Below are positions 1 through 9,581 of a DNA stretch of 64,000 nt, one piece after another. Each line of letters starts with the position of its first letter. Positions within the stretch are counted from its first letter, which is position 1. The position numbers and the translations under genes were made by a program. The notes under the pieces are model-generated. The model saw only the letters and a list, made by a program, of their open reading frames with translations. It had not been told where the DNA came from and ran no database searches. The stretch is from Chitinophaga sp. CF418 (GTDB lineage Bacteria; Bacteroidota; Bacteroidia; Chitinophagales; Chitinophagaceae). Where the stretch lies: assembly GCF_900142925.1 (NCBI RefSeq), contig NZ_FRCN01000005.1:396128-460127 (forward strand), written 5' to 3'.

Positions 1-296
1 ATGATAGCTGCAACAGCTCTGGTATCATAACTTTCCGTAGCGCCGCTGTTGCCCAGACCAGGAAGATCCAGGGCTATAACCCTGTTAGTTTTCGCCAGCC
101 CCGGAATTACCTTACGCCATACATAAGAGGTTTGTGGCCAGCCATGCAGCAGCAGTATCACCTCCCCCTGCCCTTGCTCATAATAACAAAGCTTTGTACT
201 TTCGATCTGAATGAATTTTGCATCCGGCATTTGTGCTTGCATGTTCTTAATGAATAGAAAAATAAATAGTGATAATAATATTGTTCTTTGTCTCAT
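1..296 (-). CDS. Alpha/beta hydrolase, secreted, C-terminal part outside window
   Basis: The reverse strand reads from an ATG at 296 to the window edge (98 codons, no stop). A hydrophobic leader of about 20 residues ending in MQAQ looks like a signal peptide. It is followed by an alpha/beta-hydrolase start: LLLHGWPQTSYVWR is the oxyanion-hole HG segment, and VIALDLPGLGNSG is the following strand and turn. These match haloalkane dehalogenase or epoxide hydrolase-like proteins, but the nucleophile elbow and the rest of the triad lie outside the window, so the substrate cannot be assigned. A second ATG at residue 19 would remove the leader; I prefer the longer form because the leader is a convincing export signal. 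It is transcribed divergently from the GlxA-type regulator that starts at 388. Confidence 0.8.
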   Translation of the reverse strand, partial: MRQRTILLSLFIFLFIKNMQAQMPDAKFIQIESTKLCYYEQGQGEVILLLHGWPQTSYVWRKVIPGLAKTNRVIALDLPGLGNSGATESYDTRAVAAI

Positions 297-387
297 AAAA
301 CAAAATTAGTCTCACAACATTTTGTACAGGAAGACAAAAAACAGGTAATTCCTGCCAATTACAGGAACTACTCATACCGTCTTAACT

Positions 388-1371
388 ATGTCAAAGGAAG
401 AGAAACACATCGTTATACTGGTGCCGTCCAATTCTGCGTTGATGGACATGGCCGGACCACTGGAAGTATTTAACAGAGCGGCCATACTGGCCCAACGTGA
501 AGAAAAAGACACGCGTTACATCGTACATACCATATCGGGCGGAAAGACCCGCCAGGTCGTAACTTCTTCTTTTTTACCTATTCTGTGCGAGTCTACTTTT
601 GAAGAAGTGGATTACCCCATCGATACACTCATTCTTTCCGGTATTCCTGCGGATGACCGGCCATTGGATCAAGAGCTGCTTCCGTGGATCGCCCTGCAGG
701 CAAAACAGGTACGCAGGATATGCACGGTATGTTCCGGCACTTTTATGCTGGCGCAGGCAGGAGTGCTTAACGGGAAACGCGCTACTACACACTGGCGGCT
801 CTGTCAGCGCCTGGCGGATATGTTTCCCGAAATAAAGGTTGAAAACACCCCTGTCTTCGTAAAGGATGGCAACATCTATACCTCCGCGGGAGTAACCACT
901 GGTATGGACATGGCCCTGGCCCTGGTAGAGGAAGATATGGGCAGATCTTTCGCCCTGGACATTGCCCGGCAGATGGTACTTTTCCTCAAACGTCCCGGCA
1001 ACCAGTCCCAATACAGTACCATGCTGGAAGCACAGGAAACAGACTATGAACCGGTGAAAGCAGCGCTGGCCTGGCTGCATAAGCACCTGCATGAAGAGAT
1101 CACCGTAGAACGATTAGCGCAGGAGGCAGCAATGAGCCCCCGCAATTTCGCCCGGGTATTTGTACAGGAACTGAAAATCACACCTGCCAGATACGTAGAA
1201 AAGCTGCGGCTGGAACAGGCCTGCAGAAGTCTGACGGAAAAGAAACTTACACAGGATGAAATAGCTGTACAAACAGGATTTGGTAATGCACAGAATATGC
1301 GAAAAGTATTTCTGAGAACCATGGAGGTAACCCCTTCCCAATACCGGAAAAGATTCAGAAGCACGTTTTAG
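388..1371 (+). CDS. GlxA-family transcriptional regulator (DJ-1/PfpI + AraC HTH)
   Basis: This 327-residue protein has the two-part GlxA layout. Residues about 7-190 form a DJ-1/PfpI-like (class I glutamine amidotransferase-like) domain with the nucleophile-elbow segment VCSGTFMLAQAG (Cys115). Residues about 225-325 hold an AraC-type double helix-turn-helix (ERLAQEAAMSPRNFARVF, then QTGFGNAQNMRKVF and TPSQYRKRF). In this family the first domain is thought to sense a ligand and is usually not catalytic, and the second binds DNA. The gene is single and divergent from the partial hydrolase at 1-296, which is a plausible target by position only. A second GlxA-type regulator lies at 61675-62679. 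Confidence 0.9.
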   Translation: MSKEEKHIVILVPSNSALMDMAGPLEVFNRAAILAQREEKDTRYIVHTISGGKTRQVVTSSFLPILCESTFEEVDYPIDTLILSGIPADDRPLDQELLPWIALQAKQVRRICTVCSGTFMLAQAGVLNGKRATTHWRLCQRLADMFPEIKVENTPVFVKDGNIYTSAGVTTGMDMALALVEEDMGRSFALDIARQMVLFLKRPGNQSQYSTMLEAQETDYEPVKAALAWLHKHLHEEITVERLAQEAAMSPRNFARVFVQELKITPARYVEKLRLEQACRSLTEKKLTQDEIAVQTGFGNAQNMRKVFLRTMEVTPSQYRKRFRSTF

Positions 1372-1531
1372 CGGCCGGTCTGGAAAGGACATTCACCTGC
1401 TCATATTGGCAGCCTGATTGACAGCCAGCGATCTTTCTGACAGATTAAATTCACCTGCTCCTGCCAGTCTGTCCAGATTCATGAGAGGTAAGATATTTGA
1501 TGCATCTAAAAAAATCGATACAATTCAAATT

Positions 1532-2458
1532 ATGGATGCATATTCTCAAGTTATCATTGACGCTGTGGAAAAAGCAAGTCCGGCAGTTGTCAAAATAGAA
1601 AGGCTGAACGCCAGCGGTAACCAGGAGGCAGTGTCCGGAACTGGCTCCGGGTTCCTGTTCTCTTCCGATGGTTATATCTTCACCAACAGCCACGTTGTAA
1701 ACGGGGCTACCAGCCTGAAAGTAATGCTGCAGGACGGTCGTATATACCCAGCCAGCCTGGCTGGCCAGGACCCTTCTACAGACCTCGCGCTTTTGAAAAT
1801 TGATGCCCGGGAATTTTCTCCTGTGAAACTGGGCGACTCCGACGAACTGAAGATCGGTCAGATGGTGATTGCCATTGGTAATCCCCTGGGATTCCAGCAC
1901 ACCGTTACCGCAGGTGTGATCAGTGCTTTGGGCAGATCACTGCAGGGACAGGACGGTATGATGATGGATGCGATGATACAGACAGATGCAGCCCTGAATC
2001 CCGGTAATTCCGGTGGTCCGCTCATTAACAGCAATGGAGAGGTTATTGGCGTTAATACAGCCGTTATCCGCGGAGCGCAGGGCCTTTGTTTTGCTATCAG
2101 CATCAATACCGCCAAGGCTATCGCCAACCAGCTGATCCGTTACGGTAAAGTCAAAAGAGCCTATATAGGTGTTGCCATGCAACAGATAGATCTTGTACCA
2201 AGACTGCGTACCATTCATCAGCTAAAAAACAAACAGGCTTTGTTTATCTCCAAAGTGGAGCGCAACAGTCCCGCGGCCAAAGCAGGTATCCTCAACGGGG
2301 ACATCATTTTCCAGTTCAATGATCAGCCGGTAGAAACTGCCGACCAGTTCTTTAAAATGATGACTGCTGATAAAATAGGTCAGTTCCAGTATATCAATGT
2401 GATAAGGGACAATGTAAAACATGAACTGCGGGTAACACCCATAGAAAGAGGGGATTGA
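1532..2458 (+). CDS. Trypsin-like serine protease with PDZ domain (HtrA/DegP-like)
   Basis: The protein has a complete HtrA-type catalytic triad when counted from the ATG at 1532: His54 (TNSHVV), Asp84 (STDLALL) and Ser160 (NPGNSGGP). A PDZ domain occupies about residues 215-305 (VERNSPAAKAGILNGDIIFQFN). The open frame extends upstream to 1418, but the extra 38 residues have no family similarity and no signal peptide, so I chose the ATG at 1532, where the conserved fold begins. With about 308 residues it is shorter than periplasmic DegP/DegS, and neither start gives an export signal. It is therefore predicted to be cytoplasmic, which is unusual for HtrA but seen in some short members. Confidence 0.85.
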   Translation: MDAYSQVIIDAVEKASPAVVKIERLNASGNQEAVSGTGSGFLFSSDGYIFTNSHVVNGATSLKVMLQDGRIYPASLAGQDPSTDLALLKIDAREFSPVKLGDSDELKIGQMVIAIGNPLGFQHTVTAGVISALGRSLQGQDGMMMDAMIQTDAALNPGNSGGPLINSNGEVIGVNTAVIRGAQGLCFAISINTAKAIANQLIRYGKVKRAYIGVAMQQIDLVPRLRTIHQLKNKQALFISKVERNSPAAKAGILNGDIIFQFNDQPVETADQFFKMMTADKIGQFQYINVIRDNVKHELRVTPIERGD

Positions 2459-2607
2459 GTGCAATAACATCTCTATTCTTAACTATGTAAATTAATAGCG
2501 CCCACTGCCAGCAGAAATCTTTCATTCCCGGGGAAACATCTGTAAATTAGACAGTATAAGATTCCGCGGCACCCCTGCCTCCAGTTGATCACGTTATACT
2601 ATTACAT

Positions 2608-4134
2608 ATGAGTAAGAAATTGCTGTTATTTATCGTCAGCCTGCTGGCATTCAGCCAGTTCGCCAGGCTCTCTGCACAATCGCCCGGCATTTTCGACGGA
2701 CAAACAGATGTCGGGAAAGTGAAACTCCCTGGTGCCACGCGGTACGACCCAACAACACAGCAATACACCATCAGCGGCGCCGGTACGAATATGTGGTTCG
2801 GCAGTGATGAGTTTCACTTTGTGTGGAAGAAGATGAAAGGGGATTTCATTCTCCGTACCAATGCCCGATTCATTGGCAAAGGTAAAGAAGCACATCGCAA
2901 ATGGGGCCTGATGATACGCAGCTCGCTGGACACCAGCGCTACACACGTGAATGGCGTCGTACATGGAGACGGGTTAACCTCCCTGCAGTTCAGGCGTACT
3001 ACCGGGGCGAATACAGAGGAAATAAAATCAACTATAACCGCTGCCGATGTTGTGCAATTAGAACGGAAGGGTAATACATTCACTTTATCCGTAGCACGTA
3101 ACGGACAAACATTCGTCAGTGAAAAACTGGATAATCTCGCATTGGGAGATGAAGTATACGCAGGCCTGTTCGTCTGCTCTCACAATGCAGATGTTGTTGA
3201 GAAAGCAGTGTTCAGCAACGTACGTATCACGGTACCTGCGCCCGACACACTGGTACCTTACCGCCAGTATATCGGCAGTATGCTCGAAATACTGGATATC
3301 GCTACGCAGAACAGCACCATCGTTTACCAGGTGCCAGGTTCCATACAGGCCCCTAACTGGAATAAAGATGGCAGATCGCTGATCTATAATGCTGACGGGG
3401 TGCTGTACCAATTTAACCTGGAGGAGAAAACCCCTTCCCTGATCCACACCGGAGAAGCGAAAAAGAACAACAATGATCACGTGTTATCCTTCGATGGAAA
3501 GATGCTCGCTATCAGCAGCGGCGACGGGGAAAAAGGCGCGTCAATAGGTTATGTGGTGCCACGCACAGGAGGCACTCCTACACGTATCAACAAGGTGGGT
3601 CCTTCCTATATGCATGGATGGTCGCCGGATGGAAAGTACCTGGTATTTACCGGGCAACGTAACGGTGAGTTTGATATCTACCGTGTGCCTGCTGCCGGTG
3701 GAGAGGAAGTCAGGCTGACCACTGCCCCCGGACTGGACGATGGACCTGAATATACACCAGATGGAAAGTACATTTACTTCAACTCTGTGCGCAAAGGATT
3801 GATGCAGCTATGGCGGATGAAGGCCGATGGTTCTGAACAGACACAGATCACAGATGATGGTTTTAATAACTGGTTCCCGCACATTTCCCCGGATGGTAAG
3901 TGGATCGTATTCATTTCCTTTCTGAAAGAAGAAGTAGTGCCGTCAGACCATCCTTTTTATAAACATGTTTATTTACGGCTGATGCCTGCAGGTGGTGGCC
4001 CCGCCAAAGTGATTGCCTACCTGTACGGTGGACAGGGCACGATCAATACGCCTTCATGGTCGCCGGATAGTAAGCGTATCGCATTTATCAGCAATACCAA
4101 TCTGCTATTTCCCATATTTCCTTCGGGAAAATGA
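2608..4134 (+). CDS. Secreted TolB-like PD40 beta-propeller protein
   Basis: This 508-residue protein begins with a clear signal peptide (ending in RLSAQ). Residues about 25-205 resemble a DUF1349-type concanavalin-like sandwich (KMKGDFILRTNARF, KWGLMIRSS). The rest is a run of PD40/WD40-like blades of the TolB type, with the recurring pattern SPDGKYLVFTGQRNGEFDIY, TPDGKYIYFNS, SPDGKWIVFIS and SPDSKRIAFIS. No catalytic domain follows, so it is probably a binding or scaffold protein in the periplasm or at the surface. It converges on the GH15 gene with only three bases between the stop codons, leaving no room for a separate terminator. Confidence 0.8.
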   Translation: MSKKLLLFIVSLLAFSQFARLSAQSPGIFDGQTDVGKVKLPGATRYDPTTQQYTISGAGTNMWFGSDEFHFVWKKMKGDFILRTNARFIGKGKEAHRKWGLMIRSSLDTSATHVNGVVHGDGLTSLQFRRTTGANTEEIKSTITAADVVQLERKGNTFTLSVARNGQTFVSEKLDNLALGDEVYAGLFVCSHNADVVEKAVFSNVRITVPAPDTLVPYRQYIGSMLEILDIATQNSTIVYQVPGSIQAPNWNKDGRSLIYNADGVLYQFNLEEKTPSLIHTGEAKKNNNDHVLSFDGKMLAISSGDGEKGASIGYVVPRTGGTPTRINKVGPSYMHGWSPDGKYLVFTGQRNGEFDIYRVPAAGGEEVRLTTAPGLDDGPEYTPDGKYIYFNSVRKGLMQLWRMKADGSEQTQITDDGFNNWFPHISPDGKWIVFISFLKEEVVPSDHPFYKHVYLRLMPAGGGPAKVIAYLYGGQGTINTPSWSPDSKRIAFISNTNLLFPIFPSGK

Positions 4135-4137
4135 TCT

Positions 4138-5970
4138 TTACACACGACTCATCTGCTTGTTGATCTCAACGGCAGCACTAATTAAAGCAAGGTGCGTGAA
4201 TGCCTGGGGAAAGTTCCCCAGGTGCTCTCCCTTTTTTCCCAGCTCTTCACTGAAAAGTCCGAGGTGATTGGCATACCCGATCATCTTTTCAAAACTTTCT
4301 ATCGCCAGCTCCAGTTCTCCGCATTTGGCAAGGGCTTCTATATACCAGAATGAGCACATATTGAAAGTACCTTCTTCGCCATCCAGTCCGTCTACCCTTT
4401 CCAGATGGTTCCGGTAACGATAAATGAGTACATCCAGGCGTAGCTCCCTGTCTATTACCTTCATCGTCGAAAGCCATCTTGGCTCCAATGGGGTAATAAA
4501 ATGCGTCAGGGGCATCAGCAGCGCGCTGGCATCCACTGTTTTGGCGCCTTTGTATTGTACCCATGCCTGCAGGTCTTTATTCCAGAAATTATGGTAAATG
4601 TCATTATAGATTTCGTCGCGAACGGTCTGCCATTCAGTTTCCGGATAGGGAAATGAACGATGTTGTGCAATTTTAATGGCCCTGTCCATGGCTACCCAGC
4701 ACATTAAACGGGAGTGGAGGAATTCCCGTTTCTCGTTCCTTATTTCCCATATGCCATGATCGGGCATTTTCCAGTCGCTGATCACACATTCCACCTGTTT
4801 CCTGATCAAGGCCCAGAATTCGAAGGTAATGGGCTCAAAAGACTTATTGTAGATGTAGATAGTATCGATCAGCTCTCCGTAAATATCTGTCTGGCGCTGG
4901 CCGGCGGCAGCGTTGCCGATACGTACAGGTTTAGCATGTTTATAGCCATCCAGGTGTTTCAGTATTTTCTCCTGCCCTGCTTTGCTGCCATCAATATTGT
5001 ACACCAGTTGCAACTGGCTCTCCCTGCACAGGTTAAATATCCAGTCTATAAAGGCGGCTGCTTCATCATAAAAGCCCAGTTTCAGGAAAGCATACATGGT
5101 AAAAGCGGCATCTCTTATCCAGGTAAAACGGTAGTCCCAGTTACGGTTGCCGGCCAATGCTTCAGGAATTCCAAAGGTGGGCGCCGCCACTACGGAACCG
5201 TACTTTGTGGAGGTCAGTAATTTCAGGGTAATGGCCGACCGTTGTATCAACTCCCCATAATGTCCCTTATAAGTCGATTTGCCTACCCATTCCCGCCATT
5301 TCACGATCGTTCCCTGGTAGATGTTCGTATAATATCCAATCCCCTCTAAGGCCCCTGTATCGCCTTTTTTGACGGCCTGCAATACGATATGCGCTACTTC
5401 CGATTCCCGGAGAGTAAATTCCGCATATCCATTCTTACGTTTCAGCTGCAAAGGTTTATCTGCTATCAACCGGAGTTGCACATCCCCGTCGTTGACAGGG
5501 GTAAAAATGATCTCGTTTTTCCTATTCTTCAGCACTGCCTCATGTTTAGCTGCACCATAGTCAAACCGGGGCACACAATTCACCTTGAAAGTGATATTGC
5601 CGCGGATGGTTTTGATCTTGCGGACTATCGTGCAATCATTCTCCTTCTGCACATCAGCAATGGGCATATAGTCCGTCAGCTCAGCAATACCGCAGTCAGA
5701 GAAATAGCGGGTCAGCAGGATAGCCGTACCAGGTATGTAAAGTTGTTTGGAGGTATAATCTTTCAACTCAGGCTCAACAGAAAAGTACCCTCCTTTGGTG
5801 GAATCCAGCAGGGCGGCAAAGATAGTGGGAGAATCAAACCGCGGAAAGCACATGAAGTCAATTGACCCTGTCAGGGAAACCAGGGCAACAGTCTCCAGAT
5901 TGCCTATAATACCATAATTTTCAATGCGTTGATATGGTCTTTCCTGATGCTTCATACTAATATTTATCAT
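4138..5970 (-). CDS. Glycoside hydrolase family 15 protein (glucoamylase/trehalase-like)
   Basis: The 610-residue product matches bacterial GH15 proteins over its full length. It starts with the typical N-terminal block (ENYGIIGNLETVALVSLTGS, then DFMCFPRFDSPTIFAALLD). The (alpha/alpha)6 barrel carries NWDYRFTWIRDAAFT and, near the C terminus, DGLDGEEGTFNMCSFWYIEA, which holds the glutamates of the second catalytic segment. No signal peptide is seen, so it is predicted to act in the cytoplasm on alpha-glucosides or trehalose; the substrate is not decided by the sequence. The start could be the Met at 5955 (MKHQERPYQRIENYG) instead of 5970. It is divergent from the unknown gene at 6072. Confidence 0.9.
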   Translation of the reverse strand: MINISMKHQERPYQRIENYGIIGNLETVALVSLTGSIDFMCFPRFDSPTIFAALLDSTKGGYFSVEPELKDYTSKQLYIPGTAILLTRYFSDCGIAELTDYMPIADVQKENDCTIVRKIKTIRGNITFKVNCVPRFDYGAAKHEAVLKNRKNEIIFTPVNDGDVQLRLIADKPLQLKRKNGYAEFTLRESEVAHIVLQAVKKGDTGALEGIGYYTNIYQGTIVKWREWVGKSTYKGHYGELIQRSAITLKLLTSTKYGSVVAAPTFGIPEALAGNRNWDYRFTWIRDAAFTMYAFLKLGFYDEAAAFIDWIFNLCRESQLQLVYNIDGSKAGQEKILKHLDGYKHAKPVRIGNAAAGQRQTDIYGELIDTIYIYNKSFEPITFEFWALIRKQVECVISDWKMPDHGIWEIRNEKREFLHSRLMCWVAMDRAIKIAQHRSFPYPETEWQTVRDEIYNDIYHNFWNKDLQAWVQYKGAKTVDASALLMPLTHFITPLEPRWLSTMKVIDRELRLDVLIYRYRNHLERVDGLDGEEGTFNMCSFWYIEALAKCGELELAIESFEKMIGYANHLGLFSEELGKKGEHLGNFPQAFTHLALISAAVEINKQMSRV

Positions 5971-6071
5971 GAACCATGCCTAAAGCATGGGGCCTGTTAC
6001 AGCCGGGAGAGCGCTTCGGGATTTCTGCTATCGTCCGGCTTCCGCAGCTCCTGTTCCCTTATCTTTACAAT

Positions 6072-6707
6072 ATGCTAGAACTGCCTATTACCGTACGTAT
6101 CCCCTCGGATGAGGAAATAGATTACCGGCCGGACATCGACGAGATCCTCTTCAAAAGAAGGAAGGCGAAGATCGTAGAAGGGTACGCCCTTACACTTAAT
6201 GAGAATCCCCGCCTGCCCTATCGCTTCCAGGCTATGATCAATATTGATAACAGCCGTTTATGGTCCTTGTTCCAGGCACTGGCGGCTACTCTGCCGGATA
6301 AGGTAAGCTGTGTGTATGGCATATATGAAGAAGACCAGGTCACCACTCCCCTGCTGCAGAAACAGTTTGTACTGAATGAACTGGAAAAATACCGGCAGGA
6401 GCTCACACAGGACTGCCGGCTGGAAGCCGGACTACTCTTCCAGATAAAAGGCATACTCATAGAACTCAGCATCAGTGAAAGTAAATACATCCGGTATTGG
6501 GGCGCAGAGCTGGAACGGTTCCGGTTACTGATGCAATCATTTCATTTAGCACCGGTGGAGGGACTGGAATTTATCGATGAATATCCGAAGATAGTAACCC
6601 CGCTAAGAGAACTGGTACGCACGGCCAAAGCGCCGGAGACTGTACTTTATTATCTTGACCAGGCCTTTCATATTGACAGAAGAGCTCCCGATCCTTTTTT
6701 TGACTGA
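6072..6707 (+). CDS. Conserved protein of unknown function, about 211 residues
   Basis: I do not recognise this family. The frame is open from 5976, but the segment before the ATG at 6072 overlaps the likely promoter region between two divergent genes. MLELPITVRIPSDEEIDYRP reads as a natural N terminus, so I place the start there. The protein is soluble, mixed alpha/beta and acidic, with no signal peptide or membrane segment. The phrase NIDNSRLWSLFQALAATLPDKVSCVYGIYEED suggests a compact domain. It lies between the GH15 gene (divergent) and a patatin gene (convergent), so context does not suggest a role. Confidence 0.7.
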   Translation: MLELPITVRIPSDEEIDYRPDIDEILFKRRKAKIVEGYALTLNENPRLPYRFQAMINIDNSRLWSLFQALAATLPDKVSCVYGIYEEDQVTTPLLQKQFVLNELEKYRQELTQDCRLEAGLLFQIKGILIELSISESKYIRYWGAELERFRLLMQSFHLAPVEGLEFIDEYPKIVTPLRELVRTAKAPETVLYYLDQAFHIDRRAPDPFFD

Positions 6708-6971
6708 TAAAAAAATATCCCGGCCACTGTTTCATTAAAGGTATCTTGGTCGGGAGTAACGAGGTCAGATTTGCTACAGGAAGAAATTTAAAAGATACCA
6801 AGGGCACCAATAATCATGGAATAATTTAGCGAGTGTCTCATTTGTGAGTGGGTTTACAATAGGAGGCAGATGAACAGTGATCTCTTGCAATTAAACGCAA
6901 TCAGTTCCATTTTCGTACGGCTATACCTCCTTTGTACGTTCCCGCTAATATATTGAATGAAAAACAGCGCT
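6708..6971. other. Intergenic region between convergent genes
   Basis: No gene is supported here. The left part contains an imperfect inverted repeat (TCCCGGCCA near 6718-6726 and TGGTCGGGA near 6747-6755, one mismatch) that could end transcription from either side. The remainder has no recognisable signal. Confidence 0.35.
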
Positions 6972-7757
6972 TTATGCCTCAACCGGCTCAGGGCTTTCCT
7001 GCAGCACCTGGCGGGTATATTCCAGTCCCACCGTATAAATGGCGTCGAAACGTTTAAAATCGAACATGCCGAACTGTCCTAATTCCTGAGGCTCAATAAA
7101 GCGACTGCACAGCAGCCGGTTCTTCAATACCGGCTCATGAATGGCCATATGCAGGGTTCTCTCTATATTAGCGCGGATGCCGCTGGCGGGATTATAAGGT
7201 GTGAGCGGATTGACATGTACGCCGATGATGGATTTGTATTTCCCTGTCAAAGGTTCTACCGGAAGGTTGCCGGAAATACCTCCATCCACATAGGGAATGC
7301 CCTCAATTACCACCGGCGGAAACAACATTGGGATGCTCGAAGCCGCCAGTATAGCGGGTATCAGTGGTCCTCTGTCAAAAATAGTTTGTTGCCCTGTTGA
7401 AAAATTGGTGGCAGTAACATACAGGGGGATCGGTAATGATTCAAAGGTAGTATGTCGTAAAGTCTGCGTCAGTACCTTTTCCAGGATCTTCAATGACAGG
7501 AAACCTGTTTTCAGGTTCCGCCATTCAACCGTCAATCCCATCTTTGTATGCAGAAAGATCTCCCTTACCTCATCTGTAGTATAACCATCACAGATAAAGG
7601 CCGCAGCTATAGAGCCGGCACTGGTAGCCGCGATAGCTTCGGGAAAGATATTATGTTCTGCAAACGCTTTTAATACACCGATATGGGCATAACCACGGGC
7701 GCCACCACCAGATAGGACAAAGGGGCGCTGTATAGGGACTCTCAACTCCTGATTCAT
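6972..7757 (-). CDS. Patatin-like phospholipase
   Basis: A 261-residue protein with the patatin catalytic layout: the oxyanion loop LSGGGARGYAHIG (residues 15-27), a Ser46 elbow written AATSAGS, and the aspartate in the YVDGGISGNLPVEP segment. Together these form the Ser-Asp dyad of the RssA/YchK-type bacterial patatins. The elbow starts with Ala where most members have Gly (GxSxG), a small variation. No signal peptide is present, so it probably acts on lipids from the cytoplasmic side. It is divergent from the amidohydrolase at 7820. Confidence 0.9.
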   Translation of the reverse strand: MNQELRVPIQRPFVLSGGGARGYAHIGVLKAFAEHNIFPEAIAATSAGSIAAAFICDGYTTDEVREIFLHTKMGLTVEWRNLKTGFLSLKILEKVLTQTLRHTTFESLPIPLYVTATNFSTGQQTIFDRGPLIPAILAASSIPMLFPPVVIEGIPYVDGGISGNLPVEPLTGKYKSIIGVHVNPLTPYNPASGIRANIERTLHMAIHEPVLKNRLLCSRFIEPQELGQFGMFDFKRFDAIYTVGLEYTRQVLQESPEPVEA

Positions 7758-7790
7758 ATGGCTAATATATATAAAGAAAGTAAAATCTGC

Positions 7791-7798
7791 TATCTTTA
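7791..7798 (+). promoter_or_regulatory. Putative Bacteroidetes -7 box
   Basis: TATCTTTA differs at one position from the Bacteroidetes sigma consensus TAnnTTTG and lies 22 bases before the amidohydrolase start at 7820. No convincing -33 TTTG was found at the usual spacing. Confidence 0.35.
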
Positions 7799-7819
7799 GT
7801 ACCTATCAAATTTAACCCG

Positions 7820-9577
7820 ATGAAAAAATTCCCGCTGTTATTGGCAGTTGCGCTCGTCATATATGCACTGCCGGGTTACACACAATCCGCCGCCACATCG
7901 CCTGCAAATAATGCGCCCTCTACCCTTTGCATCACGCATGCTAACCTGATAGATGTCAACACCAGTAAAACGCTGGCAGATCAGACCATCATCATTGAGC
8001 ATGACCGTATACTGGCTACAGGACCATCAAAGAAACTGAAGACACCCGCCGGCGCTACTGTCATAGATGCCACAGGCAAGTACGTTATGCCCGGTATGAC
8101 GGACGCGCATATCCATTTTTTCCAGACCGGCGGCCTGTATACCCGGCCCGATGCCCTGAACCTCATGGCGGTATATCCTTATGAAAAGGACCAGCAGTGG
8201 GCAAAGGAACATCTGAATGATATGATGGCCCGCTACCTGGCATGTGGTATTACTACCGTGGTAGATGTAGGCGGACCATTCAGCAATTTTGCCATCCGCG
8301 ACAAAGTGAATGCCGATCCCCATGCTACTAATGCCTGGGTAACAGGACCGTTGGTGTCTACCTACCTTCCACCTAACCTGGATAAAAACGATCCGCCTAT
8401 TGTGAAAGTGACTACGCCGGAAGCAGCCCGTGAACTGGTAAAAAAGCAATTGCCCTATAAACCTGACTTTATTAAGATCTGGTACATTGTGGTGCCAGGT
8501 ATGCCGGCTGAAAGTACTTTACATATTGTGAAGGCGACGATAGCCGAAAGTCATGCCCACGGATTAAAAGTAGCTGTACATGCTACTCAGTATGAAACCG
8601 CTAAACTGGCTGTTACAGCGGGGGCTGACATCCTGGTGCATAGTGTGGATGATAAAGTGCTGGACAATGAAATGCTTCAGTTGCTGAAAAGCAAACAAAC
8701 CGTTTACATTCCTACCCTGACTGTAATGCATGGCTATAAACGGGCGTTTACGCAACAGTTTGATTTCCCCGCCCATGATCTGGCGTATGGGGACCCGTTT
8801 ATGCTGGGAACATTGATGGACCTTCAGCATATTGACAAAAGCGTTGCCGGTTTTGAATATAAAACTTTACGCACCCGTCATTTCATCCCTTCAAAAGAAG
8901 ATACTGTGATGCGCACCAACCTGGAACTGGCGGAAAAGGCCGGCGTAAATGTAGTGGCAGGCACTGATGCAGGTAATATCGGTACCTTGCATGCTTCATC
9001 CTTTTTTACAGAACTGCAAGCCATGCAACAATCGGGATTAAGCAATCTGGAGATCATCCGTTCAGCTACCATCAATGCGGCAAAAGGTTTTGGAAAAGAC
9101 AAGGATTATGGCAGTATAGAAAAAGGAAAAATTGCCGACCTGCTGATCCTGGACAAAGATCCTACACAGGACCTGAACGCCCTGGCGGATGTACAGACCG
9201 TCATACACCGTGGCGTACAGTTGCAACCAAAGGAACTGCTGAAGCCCACACCGGCAGTATTGGTACAGGAACAGCTGAATGCCTATAATGCCCGTAATAT
9301 CGAAGCCTTCCTGGCGCCTTACAGCGATAGCATCGCTATCTATGACCAGGCAAGCGGTAAATTACTGATGCAGGGAAAAGAACAGATGCGGCAACGATAT
9401 GCGGCCATCTTTGACAGGGCAAAAGAATTACATTGTCAGCTGGTGAACAGGATGGTGCTGGGTAATACAGTGATAGATCAGGAAAAAGTAACGGGTATGG
9501 GGGAAAAGCCAATGGAAGCTATTGCTGTTTATACCATTGAAAACGGTAAGATCGTAAAGGTATCCTTTATCCGTTAA
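7820..9577 (+). CDS. Secreted metal-dependent amidohydrolase with C-terminal NTF2-like domain
   Basis: The 585-residue product has a signal peptide (ending near GYTQSA). Residues about 35-455 form an amidohydrolase domain of the imidazolonepropionase/prolidase-like group. Metal-site residues are visible: the HxH of MTDAHIHFF, the bridging lysine candidate in PDFIKIWY, His in VAVHATQ, His in ILVHSVDD, and the catalytic Asp in VAGTDAG. After SIEKGKIADLLILDKDP, residues about 470-585 look like a SnoaL/NTF2-like domain (EQLNAYNARNIEAFLAPYSD). That fusion recurs in secreted Bacteroidetes amidohydrolases. The substrate is unknown; peptides, cyclic amides and lactones are all possible. Confidence 0.88.
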   Translation: MKKFPLLLAVALVIYALPGYTQSAATSPANNAPSTLCITHANLIDVNTSKTLADQTIIIEHDRILATGPSKKLKTPAGATVIDATGKYVMPGMTDAHIHFFQTGGLYTRPDALNLMAVYPYEKDQQWAKEHLNDMMARYLACGITTVVDVGGPFSNFAIRDKVNADPHATNAWVTGPLVSTYLPPNLDKNDPPIVKVTTPEAARELVKKQLPYKPDFIKIWYIVVPGMPAESTLHIVKATIAESHAHGLKVAVHATQYETAKLAVTAGADILVHSVDDKVLDNEMLQLLKSKQTVYIPTLTVMHGYKRAFTQQFDFPAHDLAYGDPFMLGTLMDLQHIDKSVAGFEYKTLRTRHFIPSKEDTVMRTNLELAEKAGVNVVAGTDAGNIGTLHASSFFTELQAMQQSGLSNLEIIRSATINAAKGFGKDKDYGSIEKGKIADLLILDKDPTQDLNALADVQTVIHRGVQLQPKELLKPTPAVLVQEQLNAYNARNIEAFLAPYSDSIAIYDQASGKLLMQGKEQMRQRYAAIFDRAKELHCQLVNRMVLGNTVIDQEKVTGMGEKPMEAIAVYTIENGKIVKVSFIR

Positions 9578-9581
9578 ACAT

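Noticed and set aside
288..473. Open frame of 61 codons overlapping the start of the GlxA-type gene
   Set aside because: It has no domain or signal and is out of frame with a clear gene on the same strand.
1418..1531. N-terminal extension of the HtrA-like protease
   Set aside because: The extra residues have no similarity to the family and no export signal, and a good start follows at 1532.
5389..5865. Antisense frame of 158 codons within the GH15 gene
   Set aside because: It lies fully inside a conserved enzyme gene and shows no protein features of its own.
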